From: SVQP01 sp045594445
GTDB lineage: Bacteria; Bacillota; Clostridia; Oscillospirales; CAG-272
NCBI GenBank assembly: GCA_045594445.1
Contig: JAZNYL010000051.1
Location: forward strand, 1-25,356
Length of the DNA stretch: 25,356 nucleotides
Direction: 5' to 3'
The notes under the pieces are model-generated. The model was not told the origin of the DNA and did no database searches. It was given only the letters and a program-made list of their open reading frames with translations. The translations under genes and the position numbers were made by a program. This document shows positions 1 through 7,435 of this stretch, piece after piece (the stretch's first letter is position 1; the number at the start of each line of letters is the position of its first letter).

Positions 1-18
1 CCTTTATCCGTTGCTTTT

Positions 19-44
19 GGACCGTCGAGGACGCCGGTCCCTAC
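19..44. repeat. Partial palindromic repeat arm at the window edge
   Basis: This is a stem-loop unit: stem GGACCG/CGGTCC around the loop core TCGAGGACGC, followed by CCTAC. It matches the unit at 9672-9697 except for two positions that change together and keep the stem paired. The other arm of the element would lie left of the window. Confidence 0.6.
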
Positions 45-103
45 AGGCACATATTTCATTACACCTTATTCCCTTGTTTTTTCTCACCGGTTAACCTCTT
101 TTG

Positions 104-128
104 AACCACGCGACTATCGCGTGGTTTT
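104..128. terminator. Hairpin with short T run
   Basis: There is a perfect 10-bp stem (AACCACGCGA / TCGCGTGGTT) with a 3-nt loop, ending in TTTT on the + strand. It is probably an intrinsic terminator for a + strand gene that ends left of the window. The T run is short, so efficiency is uncertain. Confidence 0.55.
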
Positions 129-142
129 CGTTATACAAAAAC

Positions 143-176
143 ACAGGACGGATGCAAATGCATCCGTCCTGTTCTT
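143..176. terminator. Hairpin, possible second terminator
   Basis: There is a perfect 13-bp stem (ACAGGACGGATGC and its complement) with loop AAAT at 143-172, followed by a weak TCTT. It may back up the hairpin at 104-128 or act as an mRNA 3' stabiliser. Confidence 0.45.
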
Positions 177-189
177 ATCCCGTTTTTTC

Positions 190-292
190 GTAGGGGAGGA
201 TATTATCCTCCCGCACGCGAATGACTCAATTCCCCGCCAAAAATGTCAGCAACCAATTTTGATACGGGCGGGAGGATAATATCCTCCCCTAC
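190..292. repeat. Nested inverted-repeat element A
   Basis: Perfect 25-bp inverted arms lie at 190-214 and 268-292. They begin GTAGGGG and end CCCGC towards the centre. Each arm is itself palindromic (GGAGGATA around a single T, then TATCCTCC), so either strand could fold two hairpins or one long stem. The 53-nt centre has no visible gene. It has the same architecture as the elements at 14119-14252 and 21041-21140. No transposase is nearby. Confidence 0.8.
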
Positions 293-328
293 AAAGCAAG
301 TCTTATACAAGACTCGTCTTTTGCAAAA

Positions 329-838
329 TCACTTTGCCTTGTACGTAATATTCCTGATCACGCCAAACGCGCCAAGAGCAATTCCGATCAGCGCCGTCAC
401 CGTCAGCATGACAAACAGCCACAGGGTATTTGTCCCCATTAAAAATCCGATAAAGCCCTCAAAGACATAACGATTATAAGACACACTCCAAGGATTGAAT
501 GCAGCGCAAATCGCCAGCGCAATAATACCCACCAAGGACATGGACGTAAACGTCAGCCCACCGAAAAAGCACCACGTATACCCTTGCGGCGGCTTGCTTT
601 GCTGTACCTGCTGTGGTTCGATGACGGCCTGCTGTGCGTACACACCGCCCTTGATCAGATAATCTGTGGTCACGCCAAACAGATCGCTGAGCTTTATGAT
701 ATATTCCATATCGGGCGTGGACTGATCCAGCTCCCATTTCGAGATGGTTTGTCTTGTCAGATTCAGCTGCTCCGCCAATTGCTCCTGTGACATTCCCCTG
801 CTTTTGCGCAAGGTCGCCAATATTTCTCCAAATGCCAT
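329..838 (-). CDS. XRE-family regulator with C-terminal membrane segments
   Basis: This is a 169-residue protein. Residues 1-66 form a Cro/C1-type helix-turn-helix with the typical sequence SQEQLAEQLNLTRQTISKWE, followed by PD..YIIKLSDLFGVTTDYL, so it should bind DNA. A linker follows from about residue 67 to 90. Two hydrophobic helices then occupy the C-terminal half (GLTFTSMSLVGIIALAICAA and a longer stretch ending IALGAFGVI), so the repressor may be membrane-tethered. The start at 838 was chosen because AAAGGAGG at 846-853 sits 7 nt upstream; the frame is open for 15 more codons but without a comparable site. Its target is unknown. Such proteins often autoregulate, but no operator was recognised. 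Confidence 0.85.
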   Translation of the reverse strand: MAFGEILATLRKSRGMSQEQLAEQLNLTRQTISKWELDQSTPDMEYIIKLSDLFGVTTDYLIKGGVYAQQAVIEPQQVQQSKPPQGYTWCFFGGLTFTSMSLVGIIALAICAAFNPWSVSYNRYVFEGFIGFLMGTNTLWLFVMLTVTALIGIALGAFGVIRNITYKAK

Positions 839-839
839 G

Positions 840-1262
840 TCAGCACCTCCTTTGTTCTTGTCTTTCGCAGGGGCAGAATTCAACCAATTTTCGCAGGAAA
901 TTCCGCAACGCAGCGTTGCGCAATAGGTTTTTGGGGCTGTTTTCTTGATATTTCAACGAAAAAGACAAAAGATATGCGCGGGATATCCATATCCCGCGCC
1001 ATGCATCATTATTTATGTGAGAAAACCGTTTCCGTTCTTTTTTTGAGCAAGTAGCCACAAAAAAATGAACCAGTAATTTGCTACGCAAATTAAAACGGCG
1101 TGATACGGGACGCTGCCGGTTGCCTTTTGGATGCTGAATTTCGCAGAAATTCAGCATCAGGTGGCGTCACTTACGCGTAAATATTCAGTAGCATTCACAC
1201 GCCACCAAGCCTTTAAGAAAAGGCTTGACCGAAACTTTTCATCCTGAACAACTGTATTGTTG
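840..1262. other. Gene-free stretch with several hairpins
   Basis: No convincing gene is seen here. It holds five inverted repeats: CGCAACG/CGTTGCG at 904-920; an 11-bp arm palindrome at 976-999; a 13-bp stem with 3-nt loop at 1130-1158; GGTGGCGT/ACGCCACC at 1160-1206; and AAGCCTT/AAGGCTT at 1207-1226. Only the 976-999 hairpin is followed by a T-rich run, on the - strand (TCTTTTGTCTTTTTC), so it could end the SDR transcript. The remaining sequence looks like decayed repeat material. Confidence 0.5.
976..999 (-). terminator. Hairpin that may end the SDR transcript
   Basis: The 11-nt arms GCGCGGGATAT and ATATCCCGCGC are separated by only CC. Reading the - strand, the sequence after the stem is T-rich but interrupted. 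It lies about 260 nt beyond the SDR stop codon, so the assignment is tentative. Confidence 0.35.
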
Positions 1263-1979
1263 TCAGATCGCAAATCCTCCGTCCACACCCAGGCATTGCC
1301 CTGTGATAAAGGACGCGGAATCGGATGCAAGAAACAGCGCGGCGGCTGCGACGTCCGCGGGGGTGCCGATGCGGCCGAGCGGCGTCTCTTCTGCCAGCGC
1401 GGCGCGGGTCTGGGCGTCAAAGCAAGCGTTCATGGGGGTGTCGATCACGCCCGGCTCAATGCAGTTGACGCGAATACCCGAGGGGCCAAGCTCCTTGGCA
1501 AGTGCCATGGTCATGCCGCGCACACCTGCCTTGGTTGCGCTGTAAGCCACCTCGCAGGATGCGCCGACCTTGCCCCACATAGAGCCGATCAGCACCATGC
1601 TGCCCGCATGCGCGCCAAGCATAATCTTGCTGACCTCGCGGCAGATATAGAAAGTGGAAGACAGATTGGCAGACAGCAGCGCGCTCCAATCCTCGTCGGT
1701 AGTCAGGTCAAACAACTTGATCCGCGAAATACCCGCCGCGTGCACCAGCACGTCAATGCCGCCCATGATATCCTTGGCAGACTCCACGACAAAGCGCACG
1801 TTTTCGCTGTCTCCAAGGTTCAGGCAAAGAGCCGTCGCCCCCGTTTCTGCGGCCAAAGCTTTGGCGGCTTCAAGATTATGATGATAGGTAAAGACGACGT
1901 CGTCGCCGTTTGCACGAAACGCGCGCACAAGTCCTGCGCCAATGCCGCCCGAGCCGCCCGTGATCAATACTTTTTTCAT
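1263..1979 (-). CDS. SDR-family oxidoreductase, FabG-like
   Basis: This is a 238-residue classical short-chain dehydrogenase/reductase, the usual length for the family. It shows the Rossmann NAD(P)-binding motif TGGSGGIG at residues 7-14, the AAG motif at 81-83, the structural Asn105, and the catalytic Ser133, Tyr146 and Lys150 (YSATK). The PG motif is at 176-177 and the C-terminal GVDGG is typical of FabG-like enzymes. It should reduce a keto group or oxidise an alcohol in the cytoplasm. Substrate cannot be read from sequence: with no fatty-acid genes nearby and a glycosidase transcribed divergently, a sugar or polyol is as likely as an acyl-ACP. The ribosome site is AAGGAAAG just before ATG. 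It has its own promoter at 2012-2040. Confidence 0.88.
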   Translation of the reverse strand: MKKVLITGGSGGIGAGLVRAFRANGDDVVFTYHHNLEAAKALAAETGATALCLNLGDSENVRFVVESAKDIMGGIDVLVHAAGISRIKLFDLTTDEDWSALLSANLSSTFYICREVSKIMLGAHAGSMVLIGSMWGKVGASCEVAYSATKAGVRGMTMALAKELGPSGIRVNCIEPGVIDTPMNACFDAQTRAALAEETPLGRIGTPADVAAAALFLASDSASFITGQCLGVDGGFAI

Positions 1980-2011
1980 GCTTCTCTTTCCTTTTTGAAG
2001 GTCTTTGCCCT

Positions 2012-2040
2012 ATTGTAGCACATTTTTGCCCGCTTTGCAA
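2012..2040 (-). promoter_or_regulatory. Sigma-A promoter for the SDR gene
   Basis: Reading the - strand, TTGCAA (2035-2040), a 17-nt spacer and TACAAT (2012-2017) lie about 32 nt upstream of the SDR start. Confidence 0.65.
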
Positions 2041-2080
2041 CGCATGCGTAAAATATTTTGCCAAAATTATCACCAAAGCC

Positions 2081-2109
2081 TTAACAAAATCCAAAGAATA
2101 TGGTATAAT
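2081..2109 (+). promoter_or_regulatory. Sigma-A promoter for the GH106-like gene
   Basis: TTAACA at 2081-2086, a 17-nt spacer and a perfect TATAAT at 2104-2109 lie 32 nt upstream of the start codon. It is divergent from the SDR promoter, about 40 nt away, so a shared regulator is possible. Confidence 0.75.
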
Positions 2110-2141
2110 AAAGCAAATCAGACAATAAAGGGGTGAGTTAT

Positions 2142-4424
2142 ATGCGCCGAGGAAAAGAATTCCGAGCCACCAAAATGGCTTTTATGTATAAATACCGCAC
2201 CAACGCGCTGTACGCCCACGTACGTCCCGAAATGGACATTACACCCGAGGCGGCGCACAAGCTGTTCTCCCGCCTTGCTCGTCGCGGCTTTTCGCTGGTC
2301 GTACCCTCGCTACCTACCGATTACGTTTATACCGACGACTTTGCCAAGCGTTATGCCGCGTGGTTTGCCACGCTCAGCCGTGCCGCGCTGGATACCGGCC
2401 TGAAGATTGCCCTGCACCCGCAAAGACCGATCGAGCGCGCATTGTGTGACCCCGCGGATCGTACCGAGGTGCTCTCCCGCCGCGAATACTATGCCGAGCA
2501 GCGCGAGCACTTCAAAATGACGCTTTGCGATAAGCCCACGCTCTCTCTGATCGCGCTGGACGAGGAATATACGCAGATCATTGATCTGCGCCCTTACGTC
2601 AAGGACAACGTGCTGGAATTTGACGTGCCGGACGGCAACTGGGTGATTGAACAATACCTATGCACCGACGCCGAGCAGGACGGCACGCAACACGCAACGC
2701 ACAATCGCCTTTCGCGCACGGCGTTCATCTCCTATCTTGACCGTCTGTACGTGCTTTGCGGCGGCGTGCAGAATACTGCCATCGGCGCGATTTACTATCA
2801 TAACCTCTGCTTCGACTCCCCCAACCGTCGCAACTGGGCCAAGGATTTCAACGATATCTTTATGGCAAGATTCGGCTTTGATCCCTCACCCTACTATCCC
2901 GTACTGTTCCACAACCTGGGCGGCGGCACCGAGCACATCCGCGCCCTGTTCATGCAATGCCGCGCCGAGCTGCTTCGCATGGGTATTGCACGCGCTCTGC
3001 GCGATTTTGCCATAGCGCAGCATCTTGAGCCCATTATCATTCAGGCCGAGCCCAAGGCGCCCGCCTGCTCCTGGATCACGGGAGACGCGCTTGCTAATCA
3101 ACAATACTGCGCCGCAGGCCGCATGGATCACGCCTATCTGTATGGACTCAATTCGCTCACGCTTGCCGCTTCTGCCGCAGCCGACAGCGGTCAGCAGCGC
3201 GTGATCTGCGAGATGTTCGCGCGACTTTCGGACGCCTATACCGAGGAGCTTGCGCTCAAGGAAACCATTACGGTGCTTGGCAACGGTGCAAACGAGCTGA
3301 TCATGCACCCCACGGTCATGAAAATGAGCCGCCAGTTCACCGAGCCCGTGCATCGCAGCCTTTACCTTTTGACCAAGGGCTTTTCGGTTGGCGATATTGC
3401 CATGCTCTACCCCATCTACGCGCTGCACACAAAGCCCTTGCTTTACGAGCAGCCCGCACCCGATTACGAATATCCCGTCACGCCCTTTACCTGCGATTAC
3501 ATGACGCTGGCCAACAGCCTTGCGCATTATGCGGGCGTTAATCTGACCATGCTGCACCCCGACACGCTGCAAAAGCATTGCCAGGTGCGCGGCGACCAGC
3601 TTTTCTTTGAAAACGTCAAGGGCAACAACGGTTTCCGAGTGCTCATTCTCCCCGCGACCTCCATGATCCGCCTTGACAACCTGCGCATCATTGCCGAGTT
3701 CTTTGACAACGGCGGCACCGTGATCGCAACGGGCACGCTGCCGGACAGCGCATTTGAGTTTTTGCCCGAGTTTGAAAAGGATCTTTTGCACCATTACGGA
3801 GAGGAATACGTCACCGATTACGATATCGAGGTACGTGCGCTGGTCAAGCACATTTTCGGAGAGCGCGCCTGCGATAAATCCGTGATCAACAACCGCGGCT
3901 ATCACGTCAACGACAAGGGTGGCCGCGCTTACCTGCTCTATCCCTCGATCACGGCAGCGGACGGTACGTTTATGACCGCGAGCGACGAGATCATGCGCCT
4001 GCTTTATGAGCTGAAAATCCCCTACGACGTGATGATGCCGGGTATGCGACGCCTGGAAAACGGCGGCGTTTTCAATCTTCCTTTGCCCGAATACCGTCAT
4101 ATCGACACCCCCGAGGGCGTGCACCGCGTGGGTATGATGGGGCATTTGCACAAGGTCAACGGCACGCAGCACACGCACATGCTCTATAACACCACCGATC
4201 AGGATTACGAAAACACGGTATACCTGCGCGGTGCGCTCAAGCCTGTCATTTATTATCCGCAGACGGGCAAGGTCAGTCGCGCACGCCGCGTCAGATATGC
4301 AACCTATCGCGGTCAGATCTATACCTATCTGCCGTTGAAGATTCCCAAGCATTCCGCATTGTTCGTGGTTTCGGACGAGCTGGAGCAAAAGCCGACGCTT
4401 TCCGCACCGCTCAGCGATTTCTGA
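2142..4424 (+). CDS. GH106-like glycoside hydrolase, likely cytoplasmic
   Basis: This 760-residue protein has no signal peptide. The order resembles GH106 alpha-L-rhamnosidase-like proteins: an N-terminal barrel-type region with a glycine-rich GGGTEHIRALFMQCR helix start, a central stretch ending ANELIMHPTVM (about residues 383-393) like the family's NRFVFHP segment, then RSLYLLTKGFSVGDIAMLYP. A glutaminase-like Rossmann segment follows (RVLILPATSM to NGGTVIATGTLPDS, about residues 499-535), and a beta-rich C-terminus. This is recognition by pattern, not a computed match, and catalytic residues were not assigned. The start at 2142 has AAAGGGG about 8 nt upstream; an in-frame GTG at 2133 would overlap that site. 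It is transcribed alone and ends at a two-way terminator. It probably trims imported oligosaccharides. Confidence 0.6.
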   Translation: MRRGKEFRATKMAFMYKYRTNALYAHVRPEMDITPEAAHKLFSRLARRGFSLVVPSLPTDYVYTDDFAKRYAAWFATLSRAALDTGLKIALHPQRPIERALCDPADRTEVLSRREYYAEQREHFKMTLCDKPTLSLIALDEEYTQIIDLRPYVKDNVLEFDVPDGNWVIEQYLCTDAEQDGTQHATHNRLSRTAFISYLDRLYVLCGGVQNTAIGAIYYHNLCFDSPNRRNWAKDFNDIFMARFGFDPSPYYPVLFHNLGGGTEHIRALFMQCRAELLRMGIARALRDFAIAQHLEPIIIQAEPKAPACSWITGDALANQQYCAAGRMDHAYLYGLNSLTLAASAAADSGQQRVICEMFARLSDAYTEELALKETITVLGNGANELIMHPTVMKMSRQFTEPVHRSLYLLTKGFSVGDIAMLYPIYALHTKPLLYEQPAPDYEYPVTPFTCDYMTLANSLAHYAGVNLTMLHPDTLQKHCQVRGDQLFFENVKGNNGFRVLILPATSMIRLDNLRIIAEFFDNGGTVIATGTLPDSAFEFLPEFEKDLLHHYGEEYVTDYDIEVRALVKHIFGERACDKSVINNRGYHVNDKGGRAYLLYPSITAADGTFMTASDEIMRLLYELKIPYDVMMPGMRRLENGGVFNLPLPEYRHIDTPEGVHRVGMMGHLHKVNGTQHTHMLYNTTDQDYENTVYLRGALKPVIYYPQTGKVSRARRVRYATYRGQIYTYLPLKIPKHSALFVVSDELEQKPTLSAPLSDF

Positions 4425-4429
4425 ACAGA

Positions 4430-4460
4430 AAAAACCCTGTGGCGTCGCCACAGGGTTTTT
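4430..4460. terminator. Bidirectional intrinsic terminator
   Basis: The stem AAAAACCCTGTGGC / GCCACAGGGTTTTT has loop GTC, with T runs on both strands. It sits between the convergent GH106-like gene and the TerB-like gene and can serve both. Confidence 0.9.
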
Positions 4461-4473
4461 ATTTGCAATGGAA

Positions 4474-4899
4474 TTACTCCATCAGTTTCTTGAAATAAGC
4501 AACCTCTTCGCGAGAGATGGTTTCGTCCACTGCACAGAAGCAAAGTGCAACGGTCAGTGCGGATGCCTTGGCGTCGGTATCCATCTCGTCGATCAAATTA
4601 TCTACCAGATCGCGTGCCTCTTGGGTAGTAAAGCAGGAAACCATATCGCAGGTCTCGTCGTAAGAATGCTCTGCGTCCAGCAGCTCGTTCAGATAGCGGC
4701 ACTCCAGCATGGAGAGCTTGCCGTCCATACCCAGAATAACACCGGTGAACATCAGCAGTGCCTTTGCTGCATAATCCGTATCGTCAAAATAGTTGCTCAG
4801 GCTTCTTGCCATCTTGCTAAGCTCGCCCTTACCGATCGCAACCAGCTGCTCGTAGTCCAGGTTTACGTAATCCTGTAAAAGCTCATTGAAATTTGCCAT
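4474..4899 (-). CDS. TerB-like helical protein
   Basis: This is a small acidic, all-helical, probably cytoplasmic protein of 141 residues. It contains two related segments: GMDGKLSMLECRYLNELL (about residues 57-74) and AVDETISREEVAYFKKLM near the C-terminus. Each has an acidic turn followed by an E-rich helix, as in TerB/DUF533 folds, where the acidic turns bind metal in some members. No partner ter genes are present, so a tellurite role should not be assumed. Start: ATG at 4899 with TTGGAGGA at 4908-4915. It is monocistronic, with its own promoter at 4932-4960 and the shared terminator at 4430-4460. Function is unknown. Confidence 0.7.
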   Translation of the reverse strand: MANFNELLQDYVNLDYEQLVAIGKGELSKMARSLSNYFDDTDYAAKALLMFTGVILGMDGKLSMLECRYLNELLDAEHSYDETCDMVSCFTTQEARDLVDNLIDEMDTDAKASALTVALCFCAVDETISREEVAYFKKLME

Positions 4900-4931
4900 G
4901 ATATTCGTCCTCCAAAATCTTTAGATGATTC

Positions 4932-4960
4932 ATTATAGCACGCGAAGATGCAAAAGTCAA
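4932..4960 (-). promoter_or_regulatory. Sigma-A promoter for the TerB-like gene
   Basis: TTGACT (4955-4960), a 17-nt spacer and TATAAT (4932-4937), all on the - strand, lie 33 nt before the start codon. Confidence 0.8.
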
Positions 4961-4979
4961 GCATCTGCGTGCGGTCGTG

Positions 4980-5828
4980 TCATTTTTTTAGGAAATTTGT
5001 CATCAACGCCAAATAGTAATCGTACGGCACCCGCAAGCTTCCCCTGCCAACGCCTATGCAAATATCCGGCTTATTGGTGCCGTGATAATCGCTGCCGCCG
5101 CTCGGAAGCAGGCCGTATTCTTCGGTCAGCGCGTGCGCAAGTGCCGTGGTTGACTCGTCAAAGGTAGAATAGTCGGTCTCCATGCCGACAAGTCCCGCTG
5201 CCTTTGCGCGGGGCAAAAAGGTGCGCAGCTGCGCCTCCTCAAGGCTGAGAAACGGATGCGCCAGGATCGGGATCGCGCCAAACTCGCGCTGCTTGCCGAT
5301 GACCTCAAAGGCGTCAAGCTTTTGGGGCTCGTGATAATACCCGCCCTTTTTGGAAAGCAGCGTGGCAAACGCCGCCTTGATGCTCTCCACGTAGCCGCAG
5401 CGCAAAAGCTCCGCTGCGATCAGCGCACGGTTGACCACGCCGTCGGGCGTGGCCGCCTTGATTTTTTCATACGAAATATCGTACCCCGCTGCACACAGAT
5501 TGTCGCAAAGATCCACGTTGCTCTGCTCTTTTCGCTCAAGATACGCTGCCACGTAATCCTCCATGGCATCCAGATGCGCAAGCGTCCGAAATAGTCCCAC
5601 GATATGCAGCTCGTTGCCAAGGTAGTCCGAGGAGACCTCAATACCCGGCACAGCCAAAATACCGCTGCCCTCGGCTGCGCGCAAAAAATGCGGAATACCA
5701 GAAACGGTATTGTGGTCGGTCAGCGCAACGGCGCAAAGCCCCGCCTCGCGCGCAAGCCCGATCAGCTCGTCCGGCGTGGACGTACCGTCCGAATAGATGG
5801 AATGTGTATGTAAATCACAAAGCTTCAT
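4980..5828 (-). CDS. PHP-domain phosphoesterase (TrpH/YciV type)
   Basis: This 282-residue protein is the typical length of single-domain PHP proteins such as E. coli YciV/RNase AM. Metal-site residues are visible: His7 and His9 in DLHTHS, Asp14, Asp38-His39 in LTDHNT, Glu64, His75, His191 in ILAHP, and Asp247/His249 in GGSDYHG. The family hydrolyses phosphoester bonds in nucleotides or short RNA (3',5'-nucleoside bisphosphates or RNA 5' ends); the exact substrate is inferred only by family. It is the last gene of the operon, 9 nt after the upstream stop, with AAGGTG as ribosome site. Nothing about it suggests carbohydrate use, so its place behind GH43 may be housekeeping co-transcription. 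Confidence 0.85.
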   Translation of the reverse strand: MKLCDLHTHSIYSDGTSTPDELIGLAREAGLCAVALTDHNTVSGIPHFLRAAEGSGILAVPGIEVSSDYLGNELHIVGLFRTLAHLDAMEDYVAAYLERKEQSNVDLCDNLCAAGYDISYEKIKAATPDGVVNRALIAAELLRCGYVESIKAAFATLLSKKGGYYHEPQKLDAFEVIGKQREFGAIPILAHPFLSLEEAQLRTFLPRAKAAGLVGMETDYSTFDESTTALAHALTEEYGLLPSGGSDYHGTNKPDICIGVGRGSLRVPYDYYLALMTNFLKK

Positions 5829-5837
5829 AAAAGCACC

Positions 5838-6167
5838 TTAAAAAATACCCTTGTTATATTTGATCATGCCCCAAAAGCTGAGTACAAGACCTACGATGAT
5901 GCACACAAGCATAACCGCTGTGGCAATCCAGACAAGCGCCTCGGCCTCGGTGGCATGATAGATCATCATCAGCACCGAAAACGCAATCACACCCGCGCCC
6001 ACAAGCAGCGTTCCGCCGCCCACCATTCGACCAAACGGAACTCTGTCCTCTTCCCTGACGCGATGGCGGTGATAGGAATGCAGCGAATTGATATTGCCCG
6101 TCATATTGATTGCGCCCATGACGACGATCAGTAAGCCTAAGAGTAAGATGGGAATTTGCGCGATCAT
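5838..6167 (-). CDS. Small three-helix membrane protein, DUF3784-like
   Basis: This 109-residue protein has three predicted membrane helices: residues about 2-21 (IAQIPILLLGLLIVVMGAIN), about 49-70 and about 78-102. A basic, His-rich loop (HSYHRHRVREEDRVPFGR) lies between helix 1 and helix 2. This topology resembles DUF3784-type proteins, but the match is by eye. The start at 6167 follows AAGGAG and begins 2 nt after the GH43 stop codon, implying coupled translation; the frame is open further upstream but that portion overlaps GH43 coding sequence. No catalytic motif is visible. It lies in the operon between GH43 and the PHP protein, with unknown function. Confidence 0.7.
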   Translation of the reverse strand: MIAQIPILLLGLLIVVMGAINMTGNINSLHSYHRHRVREEDRVPFGRMVGGGTLLVGAGVIAFSVLMMIYHATEAEALVWIATAVMLVCIIVGLVLSFWGMIKYNKGIF

Positions 6168-6169
6168 AT

Positions 6170-7435
6170 TCACTCCTTGGAAAAAGAAAATTTCTGCACG
6201 CTTGCGGCCCCAAATCTGCCGTACCATGCAAGTGTCAGCGTGCGTCTGCCCCTGATTGCGGGAATCTTGACCGTCGTTTGCACGCTCTCGTCAACTGCGG
6301 GCAGTTTGAAATCCGCGCAATACTCACCGTCCAAATACAGCTCCACGCGGCAGCTTGCATTTGATTTCATACTGATGGTAAAGGTGTTCTCACCGTCAAA
6401 ATCCAGATAGCGGTAGGTCGCGCGATCTCCGTTTGCAATCTCGGTAAGCGCCAGATCGAACACCCGCTCGCGATCCCTGTCAATACGCACGCGCCCCTGC
6501 AGCTCGCAGGCAAGGCTTGCGCGGATCTGCTCGGTTGCCTTGATGGCGGGAGCGACGCCGGAGGAAGTTTGCTTGACCTCGCATATCTTGCCGTCCGCAT
6601 CAAAGTATATCGGCTCAGCGCACACGTGACGCGAAAACTCCCCGCCGTGCGTGGAGCGATGATAAAATACGTACCATTGGCCGTTGAACTGCTCGATCGA
6701 GCCGTGGTTATTCCACACGCCGGGATCGCAACCGAAGTTATCAATGATCACGCCGCCGTAAGTAAAGCCGTGCATGGGGTGATCGGACACGGCGTAGCCA
6801 AGGCAGGAGGGCCTGCCGTCGGGACCGTCAGGATCCCCGTGGCGGTGCGTATCAGCAAACAGATAATAATACTTACCATTGATCTTTTTGACCGAGCTGC
6901 CCTCGTGAAATTCGTGTTCCTCCACGGTCAGAGGCGTGCAGATGGTGTCCTGCTCGATCTCGACCATGTTCTCCTTGAGCTTTGCCGCGTGACACCAGGT
7001 CAGCTGTCCCCAGTAAAGGTAAGCCTGGCCGTCGTCGTCAATAAACACGGCAGGATCAATGCCCCAAACGCCCTCGATCTGTCCCACATCCACAAAAGGC
7101 CCTGTGGGAGACTGGGATTTTGCCACGCCGCAGCGGCCGTCCGGCACGCAGTAATAGAGGTAGTACCAACCGTCACGGTATGCGCAGTCGGGCGCATACA
7201 GCGCACCGCAATCCTTTGCCCAGGTGGAATCCTCAAGCGAAAATACCACGCCGTGATCGACCCAGTGGATCAGATCATCCGAGGAATACACGTGGTGTAT
7301 GGGGCTGCAAAAGCGCATTTTCCCCTCGATATCACAAGAGCCGTACAGGTAGATGCGGCCATCGTTCCAGACGTGTGCCTCCACGTCGGGCACGAAAATA
7401 TGTTCAGGTAATATCGGATTATGTGCAAAATTCAT
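6170..7435 (-). CDS. GH43-family glycosidase, cytoplasmic
   Basis: This 421-residue protein has no signal peptide. The GH43 five-bladed propeller signature is complete: the general base Asp17 in FVPDVEAHVW, the pKa-modulating Asp127 in GIDPAVFIDDDGQAYLYWG, and the general acid Glu178 in EFHEGSSV. His244 in WNNHGSI matches the metal/water-binding histidine near the propeller centre. Residues from about 300 on form a beta-rich accessory domain. Family members cleave arabinofuranosyl or xylosyl groups from arabinoxylan or arabinan oligosaccharides; which one applies here is not decided. Its ATG overlaps the stop of the MFS gene as ATGA, so the two are translationally coupled. The likely role is hydrolysis of sugars brought in by that transporter. 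Confidence 0.9.
   Translation of the reverse strand: MNFAHNPILPEHIFVPDVEAHVWNDGRIYLYGSCDIEGKMRFCSPIHHVYSSDDLIHWVDHGVVFSLEDSTWAKDCGALYAPDCAYRDGWYYLYYCVPDGRCGVAKSQSPTGPFVDVGQIEGVWGIDPAVFIDDDGQAYLYWGQLTWCHAAKLKENMVEIEQDTICTPLTVEEHEFHEGSSVKKINGKYYYLFADTHRHGDPDGPDGRPSCLGYAVSDHPMHGFTYGGVIIDNFGCDPGVWNNHGSIEQFNGQWYVFYHRSTHGGEFSRHVCAEPIYFDADGKICEVKQTSSGVAPAIKATEQIRASLACELQGRVRIDRDRERVFDLALTEIANGDRATYRYLDFDGENTFTISMKSNASCRVELYLDGEYCADFKLPAVDESVQTTVKIPAIRGRRTLTLAWYGRFGAASVQKFSFSKE

Noticed and set aside
190..292. CRISPR array or phage attachment site
   Set aside because: There are two inverted arms, not direct repeats with regular spacers, and no cas or integrase gene is present.
840..1157. A possible 105-codon gene on the - strand upstream of the XRE gene
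   Set aside because: It runs through several perfect hairpins, lacks a ribosome site and has a basic, low-complexity translation. It is more likely repeat sequence.
2886..4451. A 521-codon open frame on the - strand
   Set aside because: It is antisense to the GH106-like gene, has no ribosome site or family motif, and its His/Val/Gly-rich translation is a typical shadow of a GC-rich coding strand.
4474..4899. Tellurite resistance gene
   Set aside because: Only the TerB-like fold pattern is seen. None of the other ter genes is present, so a resistance label is not justified.
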